DNA of 64,000 bases from Talaromyces rugulosus (GCF_013368755.1 NC_049562.1:2294001-2358000); one strand, 5' to 3'. Counted from the stretch's first letter, positions 46,697 to 58,942 are shown. The notes: generated by a model from the letters alone, not told the origin. Translations and numbers: made by a program.

Positions 46697-48892
46697 ATGG
46701 AGCATTGCTTTGCCCTTGTCCACACGAACGGTGCCACCAATGAGCGACTCCAGAGGGTGTCTCACCGCTGGGAAGCTCACGGGGCGTCCCTTGAGATGGA
46801 AACGTAGTTTCCGTATAGACGTCTTTTGCACGGATAATTGCACTAACTTTGAGTGACGGCATAGGTATACGCGGAAGCCGAGGGGAAGAATAGCATGTCT
46901 GGTATGAAAAACAGTGGTACAAACTCGAGGACTGTTGTGGAGTGCTAACTAGCGATTCTCGGGCTAGGGGTGTCGGTCTCGAAAGGTCAGCCGTATTATA
47001 TCACTTTGCTTCATATAATATGTGAGTACGCTGACAAGCTATAAGGTCCGTTGTGATGTTGCAGACCGTGTGCCGTGCTCAAACTGCGAAGCCGGTTTGG
47101 CTCACTGCAGCATTGGCTGGGGGGAGAAGCGTGGCAGGGCTGTAGAGAACAAGCATTCGTAAGCTATTTATCTACTCTGGACCGCATATTGCTCACACGC
47201 TGTATATAGTTCAAATGTCTTTAGTGTCCGAAACTCCCAAGAAATGCCTCAAATGATCAGACTATGCAACGGACCCCTTGAGACCCTCGATGGTCTTCAG
47301 CAGCAGGGGTTTTCAATTTGGAGCTCAAAGCCGGCCATGCCACTAAGCAATCCCGAATACGATATTCTCAGCAACCAGGGTGCGTTTGTGCTTCCGCTTC
47401 AATGGCTATGCCATATCTTGCTTGAGGCATACTTTGCCTATATCGCTCCAACAGTACCGATTCTTAACCGTGGCGAGTTCATGCAAAGTTTCTTCTCATC
47501 ACATAGCGAACAACGTACCTTTTCCCATCTCTTGGTCAACGCCGTTTTGTTGGCAGGCTGCAGAGTATGCAGTCATCCATGTATCAGGGATGGAGACGGG
47601 TCAACTCAACGATTGTCGAGTCTGTTTTATCAACGCGCAAAAGCGCTATACGATGCCGAGTATGAATCTGACAAGGTCTGCGTGGTACAGGCTCTCACAT
47701 TACTGGGCTGGTACTGGGAAGGCCCAGAGGGTAAGCGAGTTGAAACTGTATTCCGTGTCGTCGTTTTTCTGATGTGTTTCGTCAAGGTATTATGGATAAT
47801 TCATTCCACTGGACGCAAGTCGCCATTACTGTCGCTCGAGGCTTGGGGATGCATCGAAGGTTGGACATCGCAAGCCATCCGGAGGGAATAAATATATGAA
47901 TGCTAATGAATACGTCGGAAAATAGCATGAAGAATTCCGGGTTGCCTGGTCACGAAAAGCGCCTCAGGAAGCGTATCTGGTGGACGCTTTTCTGCCGTGA
48001 GCGCACTCTGGCCCTCTCACGAGGCAGGCCGTTCACAATCCGCGAGAGCGATACAGATATTGAAGAGGTTACTGCGGATGACTTTGAAGAGCTCCCTCAT
48101 TCTCGTGAGGATGTTACCGTTCGCTATTTCCTGCAATACATCAAGCTTAGCCGCTTGGTTGGGGAGATTCTTCAGCAGCGACAGCTATTTTCAAAGACTA
48201 CTTTGACTCCCTCTTCTTCTTCCTCCCTGCGTCTAAAGCACAAATTAGAATTTGAACACAGGCTTCACAGCTGGTACGATGAGTTGCCGGCAGATCTTCG
48301 TTGGGAGCCGGCGAACCAAGATATCTGGTCGTCGATATTGCAACTATACTACTAGTATGACCTTCCCCCCCCCATACTATAACATAATAAGCTTAACCAA
48401 CTTATTTTTCTAGCGCTGTCCTGTGTCTTCTTTACATTGTTCCTACTCACAAGGGTACATCGGCTATTCTTGCTCGCGATGTAGGCAGCAGGACAGAGCA
48501 GCACTTTGGCCTTCGCAGAGCAACGACAGACGCGTCCATGATTAGTTGTATTCTTGCGAAACTGCGAGCATTTGGACAAATCAACTTTGTCCCTTGTTTC
48601 ACGTTAGTACAATAACTCTATTCCCTCGGGGCCTTCCAACTTTTCACTGACATTGCTCGTACATAATCCTAGTGTTTACAGCGCTTGTGTAGCGATGATT
48701 GTGCACGCCAATGAAATCCTGCACCCGATGAATGATGAGGACGATGTCGATGCCGCTGCTCATCGTATACAGCTTGAAATATGTATAAACGCGCTGGGTG
48801 ATTTATCAAAGAGTTGGCTTGTTGCTGAGCTTTGCCTTGATATTGCATCTCCCGTTATAGATAGACTACGAACATATCGAATGGTGGTCTGA
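46697..48892 (+). CDS. Zn2Cys6 fungal-specific transcription factor, nine exons
   Basis: Although the region looks broken at first sight, exons 46697-46803, 46865-46901, 46968-46985, 47046-47158, 47210-47730, 47787-47859, 47926-48354, 48414-48602 and 48673-48892 join in phase to 568 aa. The DNA-binding domain is assembled from exons 2-4 as ACLGCRSRKVRCD, then VPCSNCEAGLAHC: six Cys spaced 2-6-7-2-6. Exon 3 is only 18 nt. The fungal_trans regulatory domain is recognised by HILLEAYFAYIAPTVPIL, LTLLGWYWEGPEG, the splice-built VARGLGMHRS, and KRLRKRIWWTLFCRERTLAL with GRPFTI. The first 40 residues depend on the weakest exon call. The divergent neighbour is a secreted lipase, its likely target by position only. 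Confidence 0.85.
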
Positions 48893-49435
48893 CTACCGGG
48901 AAAGTAAATTAATCTAATACATCATCATATTAAGCAATATGACGAGAGATAGATGGACAGAGACACCAGCATTCTAAAGAATGACCAAGGTAAGCCTAGA
49001 CAAGAGACCATTTTGGGCGACGGTTATATTATAGATCAGCTCAACAGAAGCTAACTTTTAGAGTCAGACACAGGAAGGCCTGGCGCTTTACAGTGACTAA
49101 GTAAATTACAGGAGAGAGTGTAGATGGAAATGACGCTGTCCATTAGTTGTTACTCTCAGCGTCAAGTGCACATCTATTCGTAAGTAATATTGTATTCAAC
49201 TCGATTCCACCCCTCAAGACGCCAATTAATGTCTGATAACAAGAAAGAAAAAAAGAGATTCTGGAAAAATTATACGCCATGTTTCAATACTGAATGGAAA
49301 GTTATAAAGGCACGCAGTACAATTGGGTTTCTTGCTCTTGAACCAAAAAGAAAAGAAGAAGAAAAGAAAGAAACTCGTTGACCAATGACGATGACATGAC
49401 ATGACAAGAGCGACGAATACTACAGCGATATCGTC
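48893..49435. other. Intergenic, AT-rich
   Basis: 3' ends of two converging genes. No convincing frame. Confidence 0.6.
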
Positions 49436-50297
49436 CTATGACATGGCCATTTCGGCGCGTAGTTTCTCCAGCTCGGCCTCCTCGTCTTCTCCCTCTGTTT
49501 GTTTGGCTTTGCCTTTGACTTTTAAAAAGTGTTAGAATAAAATAATTTTGTTTTTGATATGAAAAACTTACTCTCGCCATTCGCAGCGGCAGGTAGCCGG
49601 TCGAGCTGATCGGCGACGGGCACGGTGCCAGTCTTGAGCATTTGTGCATCCATGGCCTCCTGCTCGAGTTCTTCCAGGTCGGCTTCCAGTTCTTCCTCGT
49701 CGGGCTGTTCGCCGAAATGGTTGTTTTGGATGACGCTTGAGATTTCGTCGGCCAGTTGTTGCTGTTCCCGTAATTTGTCCCTAAGATTTGTTAGCGACCT
49801 CTTTTTTTAACAATTTTAAGAAGGGGGGTTTTTTTTTTTCAAAACGTACATCATGCTATCGACCTTGTCCATTGTGAGACCATCGTGCATGCGCTGCATG
49901 GCCTTGCCGGCTTGGTCCATGGCACCCAGGGTTTCCTGGTTGATGTTGGCTGCCTCGATAGAATAGACATGTTGCTCAAGTTGGATAATCTGATTCTGGG
50001 TCTGCTCGAGGTTCTTCTCGTGCATTTTCTTTCGTCTGAGGGCGGCCTTGGCGACTGTCAAGAAATGTCAGTTTTTTTCTTTCTCAATACATTATCCATT
50101 TTTGTTGAAAAAGTGCACGCACCGTTCTTATTCGATGTGACATTCTTCCTGGCAATAGACTCTTGATCTTCTATTTGTGACTCCAAATGTGTCTGTCTCT
50201 TTTGCAGCATCTCCAGCTGCCCTCGCAGCCCCAGGATGGCTTCCTTTGGTGCCTCTTTGCGCTTCTGCGCGGACTGGCCACCGAACCACGACCACAT
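49436..50297 (-). CDS. snf7: ESCRT-III subunit Snf7/Vps32
   Basis: It forms the main membrane-deforming filament of ESCRT-III at endosomes; in Aspergillus it also feeds ambient-pH (Pal/PacC) signalling. Exons 50297-50123, 50054-49850, 49780-49572 and 49518-49436 give 223 aa, the normal length. The N-terminus MWSWFGG is the membrane-inserting motif. A basic helical hairpin follows (AILGLRGQLEMLQKRQTHLE, then AALRRKKMHEKNLEQT). Then come the central helices (NQETLGAMDQAGKAMQRMHD) and an acidic C-terminal half (GEQPDEEELEADLEELEQEA). The last exon carries a candidate MIT-interacting motif (EAELEKLRAEMAMS), which would bind Vps4. Three short introns. Confidence 0.95.
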
Positions 50298-50862
50298 TTT
50301 CGACGGACGTCCGCAGAATAACACAAGTATGGGAAATTATAGGTTTGTTTTCGGAGCTTGTATGAAATAAATCGCGACCCCAACCCCGCTTTTAAAACGG
50401 TTCGTGTTGTCGTGCGATGTCGGGGATCGATGAGGGGGGGTGTGGTGGTGTGGTTGGTTGATATCGCGCAGAGAGAACAAACCTGGCGGTAACCAAACAG
50501 AAGAACCGAGTCGAAAGACGAAGGTAATACGAAGTTGTCGGGATATTCTAGAGTACGAGCGGGCGGTCGGTAAAAGAAAAAAGAAGTCGTGTTTCGCGGT
50601 TTAGTTGTTGATGGAACTAGGGTCGTAGGCAGTCGAGATAAGCTGGGTAAGTTATTTCCCCTCCTGCCCCCGTGCCCGTATGACATCTTTGCCTTCCCGC
50701 CGCTAGCCGCCTATCGGAGCGCGCGCGTCACGTGCGGCGTCTATATCCATAATCCGATTTACCTTGCATTAAAACCATTCTTTTCGTCGATATGATTATA
50801 TACGTCGCGATACGCCTGCCTTAATATTAAGGCCAAGGCGGAAAAATGCATGTACTAGAATA
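50298..50862. promoter_or_regulatory. Divergent promoter region of snf7 and ten1
   Basis: About 565 bases with no additional gene; frames here are upstream extensions without coding features. Confidence 0.55.
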
Positions 50863-51353
50863 ATGAACGGACCGCCTCCGACTCGTCTCGTCTTTATTTC
50901 TGAACTCCGAACTGTTCCTCATCATTCCAAAGTCCGGTTCATTGGATGGTATGTCTTTACAAGTGAAATTTGAATTCAGTCTGTTAATATTTCTAAAGCG
51001 TGACTCACTACGACGTCAAAAGTGGTAGACTAGGTGTTGAGCATAAACGACGCTCTCCATCATCGACAAAACCCACCACCAATGATGACGATAATACAAC
51101 AACAACAACAACAACAACAGTGCTAGTGGATATTTACCATGTACTCAATGCAATCAAGGCCGATGACCTCGAAGTCGGCGCGTGGCTCAATGTTTTTGGC
51201 TACGTGAGACCAGAAGCACATGCCAGTCTGCAAGGGCAAGTCTATGTCGAGGCAACAATGATTATCAATGCCGGTGCTATCCGTATTGGCGAGTACGAGC
51301 AGACTGTCTGCGACGTGCAAGAAATCGACCGCAGCGTCGCTCGGCCTTTTTGA
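50863..51353 (+). CDS. ten1: CST telomere-capping subunit Ten1
   Basis: Ten1 partners Stn1 in the CST complex, which protects telomeric single strands and recruits DNA polymerase alpha-primase. Exons 50863-50948 and 50999-51353 encode 146 aa. The OB fold begins RLVFISELRTVPHHSKVRFI and continues across the junction with GCVTHYDV. It then runs VLVDIYHVLNAI, VGAWLNVFGYVR and VYVEATMIINAGAIRIGEYE. These match the Ten1 family. A poly-Asp/Asn/Thr insert encoded by ACA/ACG repeats (51,095-51,119) sits in the loop between two strands and is likely to vary in length. No in-frame ATG upstream of the chosen start. Confidence 0.85.
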
Positions 51354-51546
51354 TTTATTCAAGGCTAGCCAAAAAAAAAAGAAATTGGGAGAAGCTTCCA
51401 TATGAAAAAGAAGAAGATATCAAGAAGCAGAGTGATGAGTCAACATTCCATGCGCCTTCTCTTAAAAAGACACCATAACACCAGCCAATGAAAAAAGAAG
51501 AAGAAAAGAAAAAATTCGACACTACATTATTTTCATAAGCCTTTCT

Positions 51547-53540
51547 TCAAGCCTGGCCCTTTTCAATATCATCGCTCTTAACACCCGATGCAAAAATATT
51601 AACCCCATCTTTATTATCAGCTTCCGCCGCCGCTTGGGCCTCATCATTCAAAGCCCTGATTTTCTTCTTCCCATTCAGCCTCCTCTGATCTTCCTGCATC
51701 ATGCGAATAAAGGTACTCTTTTGCCGGATTATATGTCCGTATTTCCAAAAGATAAACGGGATCGGGATACACGCGACTTCAAGCAGACCCAGCAACGTGC
51801 CGGCCCAGTTGGGGCCCAGATTGTTGTACATGTACGTGCCCACTAGTGGCATGATACCACCCAGAACACTGCGAATAACGGAGTTGCCCGCGAGCGCAGA
51901 TGCAGCAAAGATTCCGTAGCTGTGGGTGAGATAGTTGGAAGCATAGATAAACACGGCCGTGTTTCCTGCGCCAAAGAAAATTCCTGCGACCATGGGGACG
52001 GCCCAGGGGATTGTCGCTGGTGCGCATGTCCAGGCAAACCAGAGCTCGCCAGTCGGGATCAGGATGGAGCCGAGGCAGACGGCGGAGACCATGGCTTCCG
52101 GGTGTACCTCGCCGGTCTCTGGGTCCTTTGGATGGCTCTGGATCATTCGTCGTAGCAGAGGCTCACAGGCGATAGTCAGCACTGCTCCCAGACCAATTCC
52201 AAGAAATGCCAGGCCAGAAATTCCCAGACTCCAACCTCTAATGCCGCGGAATACAATCGGGTATGAAGTGAAGCAAAGGTAGAGAATTCCATACACGACC
52301 CCGATGTACAGATTCCAGAATATACTGTCACAAAATTCAGTATTTTGCACCACAAAAAGGGGGGGGAGGGGAAAAAAAACATACCAGATAGGCTCTAGAG
52401 CAGCCATAACAAATGGCCGTCCCAGGTTCGTTTTCATAGTTTCCTTCAGCGCAACTTTATAGTCGTACCGACACCACCATCTCGAGTCGTCCGTCTCTTT
52501 GCGCATACGTGCAGCCTTTTTACGCAATAAAACGGGTGCATATGTTTCCTTCATGATGCAAGAAAACACGAGGGCTACTGCGCCGAGCATCAGGCTGATC
52601 CAGCATGACCATCTCCAGCCGAGATATTGAGATACGAAGCCGCCAATGATGGGACCAAGAACTGCGCCGAATTAGTACAGCAAGATCAAAGAGAGAAAGA
52701 GAGTATATACCTGGACCGTTGATTGGACCCAAACTCCAAATCGAAAACGCCAACGCACGGTTCTTGTGAGGAACGAGATCGGCCACCATCCCCGGAGCGC
52801 TGCTAATCATCACGCTTCCCGCAAAAGCGCCAATGAAACGAAAGACAATCAGCACGGCAATCGAATGCGTGACGGCGCATGGGATGATCATGATGTTGAA
52901 AACGACCAGACTGATAACCGACACGGGCTTTCGGCCGTATATCTCGCTCAGCGGAGCCATGACGACGGATCCTGCCGCCAGGCCGATGAGGTAAAAAGTC
53001 AAGCCTAGGGTGACGATGGTTTCGGAGATGTTGAATTCGCTGGCGATTTGTTCTGTGCCGGAAGTGTAACTTGTTGAGAAGAGGACGCTTTTTTTTTGGC
53101 AGTTAGTATACTACTAATACGTGCAGGTAATACAGTCAGTGCTAGCAAACTTACATGACGAGTGTATTCCACGACAAAAAAGAAATGCACATTGCCTTGT
53201 ACGGCAACGGCCAATTCCACGGATTCTCCGGGTCATTTTCATCAGTCCAATCGACCTCGAAATTGGGATCGGTCGTGCCCGTTGTGCCAATAGACGTCGT
53301 CTTGCGCGCGAGGGAATTCGTCTGCGAGAGTCGAGAGATCTGGGGAGTCAACAGGCCATCGCCAGTCCCGATGACTTCGGGATATTCGTGGTGGCGATGG
53401 TGTTGTTGTTGCTGCTGCTGCTGCTGCTGTCGTCGACTCTGGATCGGCTCGATTTCGACTTCGCTTTCGTAGTCGTCTGTCGAAACGGACGGACTTTGGT
53501 TGTGGTCGTGGACCGGTTTTTCTGTATTGGAAGAAGGCAT
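51547..53540 (-). CDS. Major facilitator superfamily transporter (DHA1, Tpo1/Flr1-like)
   Basis: A proton-coupled 12-helix drug/polyamine exporter of the plasma membrane; substrate unknown. Exons 53540-53155, 53087-52711, 52661-52385 and 52324-51547 encode 605 aa. The first 130 residues are cytosolic, with poly-Gln (about nine, from a CAG run) and His, and end with DWTDENDPENPWNWPLPYK, the usual lead-in to helix 1 in this family. Motif A is SEIYGRKPVSVISL. Further helices include FRFIGAFAGSVMISSAPGMV and the exon 3 start VLGPIIGGFVSQYLGWRW. Exon 4 carries the second half, with EPICIFWNLYIGVVYGILYL at its junction. The tail is basic, then acidic. Confidence 0.9.
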
Positions 53541-54845
53541 TCTTTTTTTTTTCTTGAATTGGTTTAAGAAGAGACTGCAAAGAACAGCTCGAAACTAGAG
53601 GGTAGACAAGAGACGTCGCTTCTGAAATTCTGACCGCCAAACAACACAGCAGATCCTTTGTTAGGTTGCATTAAATGGACATTTCCACGTATGGAAACAA
53701 TTCCGTGGTCAATATGACAATACAGCAGATACGCAGAAACAGCTAAGCCAAGCCAAGCCAAGACAACGAAATAATAGAAACAGGAAGGGAAACAAATAGA
53801 AACAGAGAAAGAACGAACAAAGAGGAGAGAGAAAAAAAAGGCATACCACTGGAAAAACCCCACTGGCAGACTCCGCTCGCAGTCAAGTGTGGACCGGGCT
53901 TGGCCAGATGCGGATACCACATGTTGGCTGCGGGCAATTGGCCGGCATAGAACTATAGGTGCATCATTATTAGGCTGATGCCATTATTATTAGTATTATT
54001 GCTGATGTTGCTGTCAGTCTTGGCGTGACTGGCTGTGCAGCTGCAGTAAATCTTCCTTGCAATAATAATATGCATGCAGTACATATCTACAAGCACGGGC
54101 CCTCGCCATGTGCCGACTCCCGAGTTCTCCACTGCGGAATTGCATTTAGTCAAGTATACTAAACAATCATCCAGGTTGTTTGTGTACCATGAGTTACCTG
54201 CCCATTCCAACTGCCAAAGTAGTTGAATTATATCTGCAAAGCGCAAATCCTTCAATAACATGTTGGGCTGTGCCGGTTTGCCGTTCGCAGGGCTTGGCCG
54301 CGCCCTAGATCTAATCAGCTCGGAAAGTTGCCCGACTCGGCATCCTCTGGCTTCGGACTACGCTGCGTGCCGAGGCTGAATATTCTAAACTTATTCAATC
54401 AAGTACTCTGTATTTATATGAGAACAATCTAGAGTACAGACAGGAGAAAAAATGATTATATCTTTTAACGGCCACAGTAATGGTTTACCGTCTGGGGCAA
54501 GTCTATCCTGTGGCTTCTATAAAGGCTTCCCAATAGACAATGTGCACATGCTAAAAATACAGCCAGTTGACTGTATTAATACAGTCAACTTCTTGCACAG
54601 ACCAAGGCACGAGTCGGTAGTATCCTTTCCCAAGTAATACAACGCCTGCAATCGAATATTCTAACCCTGACTGTATGCCGACTAATTCGAGAGCTGTTGA
54701 GGCTGGTTGGTGTATCCGCTGGCGATAAAACAGACACCCTAATCCCCATTGTCCTTGGCCGGGTCCACTGTGTGGTGCTGGTTCTCCTCGTCATCCGCAC
54801 GTTGTCTGCGACATGGTAGAAGTGGTGGGTAGATAGATAACAAAT
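53541..54845. other. Intergenic between MFS gene and SPF27 gene
   Basis: About 1.3 kb. No gene supported. Contains a perfect 26-bp palindrome at 54,565-54,590 and AT-rich stretches. Confidence 0.6.
54565..54590. repeat. Perfect 26-bp palindrome
   Basis: The arm AGTTGACTGTATT is followed at once by its exact reverse complement, with no spacer. It lies in non-coding DNA about 260 bases beyond the SPF27 stop codon. Confidence 0.9.
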
Positions 54846-55561
54846 CTACCGAGCGACTTGCTGAGCCTGCTGACGACGTTGCTCGAGAATCTGCAGCCGC
54901 AGATTCTCCGCAGCAACTTCCACGTCCAGAGTTGCGCCGACTCCGTTTTTCCATGTTTCTTCTAAGCTCGTAAGCTCGCCGTGTCTGGACTCTTGAGCAA
55001 ACTTGCGTTCCTTGTGTATATTCTCCACGGTCTGTTTTGTATCTGCCAACTCCTTTTCGACATTGCGCAGGATGTCTTCTAACTGAGAGTTGCCAATCAG
55101 CCAGGCATTTTTGCCATTCTCTTCAAGAAGAGACAGGTTGGCATGTCGCATGGACAGGTGGGAGCTAGAAGTGTAGGCTTGGACCAAAGCCTCCCGCCAC
55201 TGTTTCAAAGCTTTGGTTGCCTCCTCCTCGCTATTGGCCTTGCCATCGGGAGCTTCGGGAGCTTCGTAGCGCGACAGATCAATGCCACCCGTGAGCGGGA
55301 GACCAGCTTCTTTGCGAGCGAGCTCCTGCTCGACGAGAGGGGTGAAACTTGGTTCGGAAAGCGCGGGAATTTCAGGATGAAGTGTCGAGCGGCTTTCGGG
55401 CGACAGTTCTGTGGATATCAGGTTCTCGGCTTTGGCGCGAGCTTGGGCGTCAGGTTCGCCGTCGATGTCTGAAGGGAGGTGGTTAGTAGGGCGTAGATAG
55501 TTGGCGGATAGCCAGGCAGCTTACAGGGAAGGGACGCGTGCCATTCGTTGATGAGAGGCAT
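54846..55561 (-). CDS. cwf7: Pre-mRNA splicing factor SPF27/BCAS2 (Cwf7)
   Basis: A core subunit of the Prp19 (NTC) complex in the spliceosome. Exons 55561-55525 (37 nt) and 55468-54846 encode 219 aa, the usual size. The start MPLINEWHASLPYIDGEPDA forms across the junction. The middle contains LHPEIPALSEPSFTPLVEQE and a region ending in GIDLSRYE, conserved in this family. The C-terminal half is a coiled coil (from ALKQWREALVQAY through NVEKELADTKQTVEN to the final ILEQRRQQAQQVAR). The short first exon is typical. Confidence 0.9.
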
Positions 55562-56393
55562 GGTGATTCAAGAATGTCGTGAGTACAGGAAGTAGTAATT
55601 AGAGATGTCGCAGGAAACATTTGAGGCCAAAGCGGAAGTTTGTGAGAGCCAGGCGGTGAGGCGCATTCTGCCGTTTCTAGAACAGCCAATGAGGGCGAGA
55701 GAAATGGGTTTCACAGAAATACTAACATATTTTAGATTTTAGCCAATAATAATAATTAAACAAGGCGATCATCTTCTCCTGGTGGACAAATTTTCGCTTC
55801 AGGACGTCTAAACTGTAGTGGACGCTGCATGTGAAGTCGCAGAAAGCCTCAAGCCGAGATAAAACTTACATACAACACAAACAATATGTAATCTTCATTT
55901 AAAAAGATAAAAGCTTCACTTCAGCCCTCCAGAATCAAGCCTCGGGGCAGTCCGTCACGAGTTAAATTAGCGCGCCACCCATTATTGGCGCAACTGGCAG
56001 TCTGCAACTCTGCGATTGGCGCACGGTACAGAGTTGCATGTACAGCAAAGATAGGACGAGCAGACTAGCTTCAACTAAGCAGCTTTCACGGCGCAGATCG
56101 TCGGCTCGCAGGTCCACTGATCTGTCCGCTGGGCCTTTCCCCCTGTGCCCTCAGCAGCCAACCCGCCCTGGCGATACCACCTTCCCCGCAATCCCTGCTC
56201 AGTGCGCTGCCTCTTGCGACCCTGTTGCGATCCAGTCGTTACTCTTCAGTGTTACGCCGTCTCGATCATGCGCGAGCTTGCCCATTAGGGGGACCATCAT
56301 CTGTTGAAAAGGAGCTGGTGGCCCTCGGTCTCGTCTTTTGTTGCAAACTGCATCTTCGCGACTGGGCAGTGTTGCTCTTGACGGCATCCTCAA
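55562..56393. promoter_or_regulatory. Divergent promoter region of SPF27 and ceramidase genes
   Basis: About 830 bases. The SPF27 side is AT-rich, the ceramidase side GC-rich. Short frames here do not join to either gene. Confidence 0.55.
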
Positions 56394-58734
56394 ATGGCGC
56401 GCCCTGGATTCATCGCTCTCCTCGTGGGAGCTTCGCTGGCGCTGCTGGTGGTTCTGCAGCTATTCGCAAATGCCGGCCTCCATGAGACTTCCTCGCGTTT
56501 CGACTTTCATCCTCTCAGGGAGACCAGAGCAGGAACAGATGACGACAATGTGTTTCTCCTAGGGGTGGGAAAGGCCGATATTACAGGGTAAATGTAGCCG
56601 TCCTACTTGGAATCCGATGACTTGCTCGCTAACAGACAATCTCCCTCCATCCAGACCCGTGGTGGAAGTCGGCCTGAATGGCTATGCCGACCTCAGCCAA
56701 GTAGGCACCGGCCTGCGACAGAGAATCTTCTCGCGAGCTTTCATCATTGCTGATCCAGATGATACCGACAACACGATTGTGTACTTGATAGTCGACGCGC
56801 AATCAGGTGACACTGCTGTGCGACATGGTGTCTTGCAAGGGCTGGCCGCCCTGGGCGGAGAATATGCCCGCTATGGCGAGCATAATATAGCCCTATCGGG
56901 GACCCATGCTCACTCTGGCCCCGGCGCATGGATGAACTATCTCCTGCCCCAGATCCCAACCAAGGGATTCGACAAGCAAAGCTATCAGGCTCTCGTCGAC
57001 GGCGTGCTACTGTCGATCAAGCGCGCCCATGAAAGCCTGACCCCGGGTCGTTTGACCCACGGCACTACTGAAATAACTGATGGCAATGCCAACAGAAGTC
57101 CCTATTCCTACCTGGCCAACCCGGAGGAAGAAAGGAATCAATATCAATACAATACCGACAAGACTATGACCATGCTGAGATTTGACCGCACTTCAGACAG
57201 CAAGACCACTGCCGTCCTGACCTTCTTTTCCGTCCATGGCACGTCCCTCTACGAGAACAACACCCTCACTGCAGGAGATAACAAGGGTGTCGCTGCCTGG
57301 CTGTATGAACGAAGCGTCGCAAACGACACGCGGTTTGCTGACGACTTCGTGGCTGGCTTCTCGCAATCAAGCGTTGGCGACACTACGCCAAACGTTCTGG
57401 GTGCTTACTGTGAAGACACGGGATTGCCATGCCGCTTTGAAGACAGTACCTGCAACGGCAAAACGGAGCTCTGCCGCGGACGAGGACCATACTTTCAGGA
57501 AAATGATTACGGTGCGAAGAGCTGCTTCGAGATGGGCCGACGCCAGTACTCCGCGGCCAAGGATCTCTATGAGCAGCTAGACTCCAAGGGTACTCAGATT
57601 GTCGGAAGCTCATCGGTTGCGTCTTACCACGTTTACCATGACTTTACCAACTACACGTTCCCATCTCCCTTCAATTCATCTACATTGAAAACCTGTTATG
57701 CCGCGCTCGGATTCAACTTTGCCGCCGGTACCACGGACGGACCAGGACAATTCGATTTCACTCAGAACAGTACAGGACCGGCAGAAGAGAACCCTCTGTG
57801 GTACGTTGCAAGGGCGTTTATCCACCAGCCCTCGGCAGAGCAACAAGCTTGCCAAGCCCCCAAAGAGATCCTTCTCGATGCAGGAGCAGTGACTCTTCCT
57901 TATGCCTGGGCTCCAAACATTGTGGACATCCAGGGTTTCCGTGTCGGACAGCTATTGTTTATCATTTCGCCTAGTGAGGTGACTACAATGTCTGGACGCA
58001 GATGGAAGTCGGCCATTTTGAATGCATCCACCGAAGTTCTCGGAATTGAGGATCCCTTGGTTGTTCTCGGGTCTCCTGCCAACACATATGCCCATTACCT
58101 GACGACTGAAGAAGAATACGGCGTCCAGCGTTACGAGGGAGCGTCGACACTGTACGGGCCGAGCGAGTTGGCTGGATATGTAAACCTCACCTTGACATAC
58201 CTACCTTACTTGGGCAGTTCGTCGGACGTGTCGAAACTGGCCCCTATTCCTGCCGGACCCAACCCTCCGATCAACACGAACAACTCGCTCAGCTTTATCA
58301 CGGGAGTGGTCTACGACGGCGCCGCAAGTGATCAATCCTTTGGCGATGTTTTGTCCACATCTCCCAATGTGACGTACGGACGAGGCGACACCATCGACGC
58401 GACGTTTGTCGGCGCCAACCCGCGCAACAACTTGCACCAGGAAAGCACCTTTGCCGCGGTCGAGTTCCTTGACACATCTTCCGGGTCGTGGAAGACTGTA
58501 CGCACGGATGCCGACTGGAATCTGATCTACATGTGGAACCGCACAAACACCGTCCTGGGATACAGCAACGCTACCATAGCCTGGCAGATCGAGGACGACT
58601 ACTACGAGATTGGAAACCCCAATCCTGTCCAGAGCGGGTCTTACCGGTTGCATTACTATGGTGACTCCAAGAGTGTTGGCGGAGATATCACATCCTTTGA
58701 AGGCGTCACCGGTGCTTTTACAGTATCCGTCTAG
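56394..58734 (+). CDS. Neutral ceramidase
   Basis: It hydrolyses ceramide to sphingoid base and fatty acid. Exons 56394-56587 and 56655-58734 encode 757 aa. A signal peptide or anchor (ALLVGASLALLVVLQLFANA) indicates entry to the secretory pathway. The catalytic domain starts VGKADITGPVVEVGLNGYAD and RQRIFSRAFI. It has the zinc-site motif NIALSGTHAHSGPGAW and FFSVHGTSLYENN. The catalytic loop reads SVGDTTPNVLGAYCEDTGLPC. In characterised enzymes the nucleophile is the Ser of a GDVSPN-type motif; here that position is Thr. The C-terminal Ig-like domain follows (FVGANPRNNLHQESTFAAVE). Several NxS/T glycosylation sites are visible. Confidence 0.93.
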
Positions 58735-58942
58735 ACTCTTTTTTTGTCTGTGATGAGAGAAAAGGAAATTAATAACCTAGCCAAATAATGTTATCATGAT
58801 GCTTTATATCTTCCCCCCCTAATGTTTTAGCTTCGTGATTGAATCCACTCGACCAATCGTGGTAGTAGGTAGCTGACTGAGAAACTACCAGCTCTGCCTC
58901 ATGTTAATTCATATAGCGCTATAATCGATTTTCAAGGACATT
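58735..58942. terminator. Ceramidase 3' region
   Basis: AT-rich sequence with a T run immediately after the stop; a plausible 3' UTR and polyadenylation region. No defined site could be assigned. Confidence 0.45.

Noticed and set aside
46697..48892. Pseudogene interpretation of the Zn2Cys6 region
   Set aside because: The frame looks fragmented, but eight GT..AG introns restore one intact protein with all six zinc-ligand Cys and the regulatory-domain motifs.
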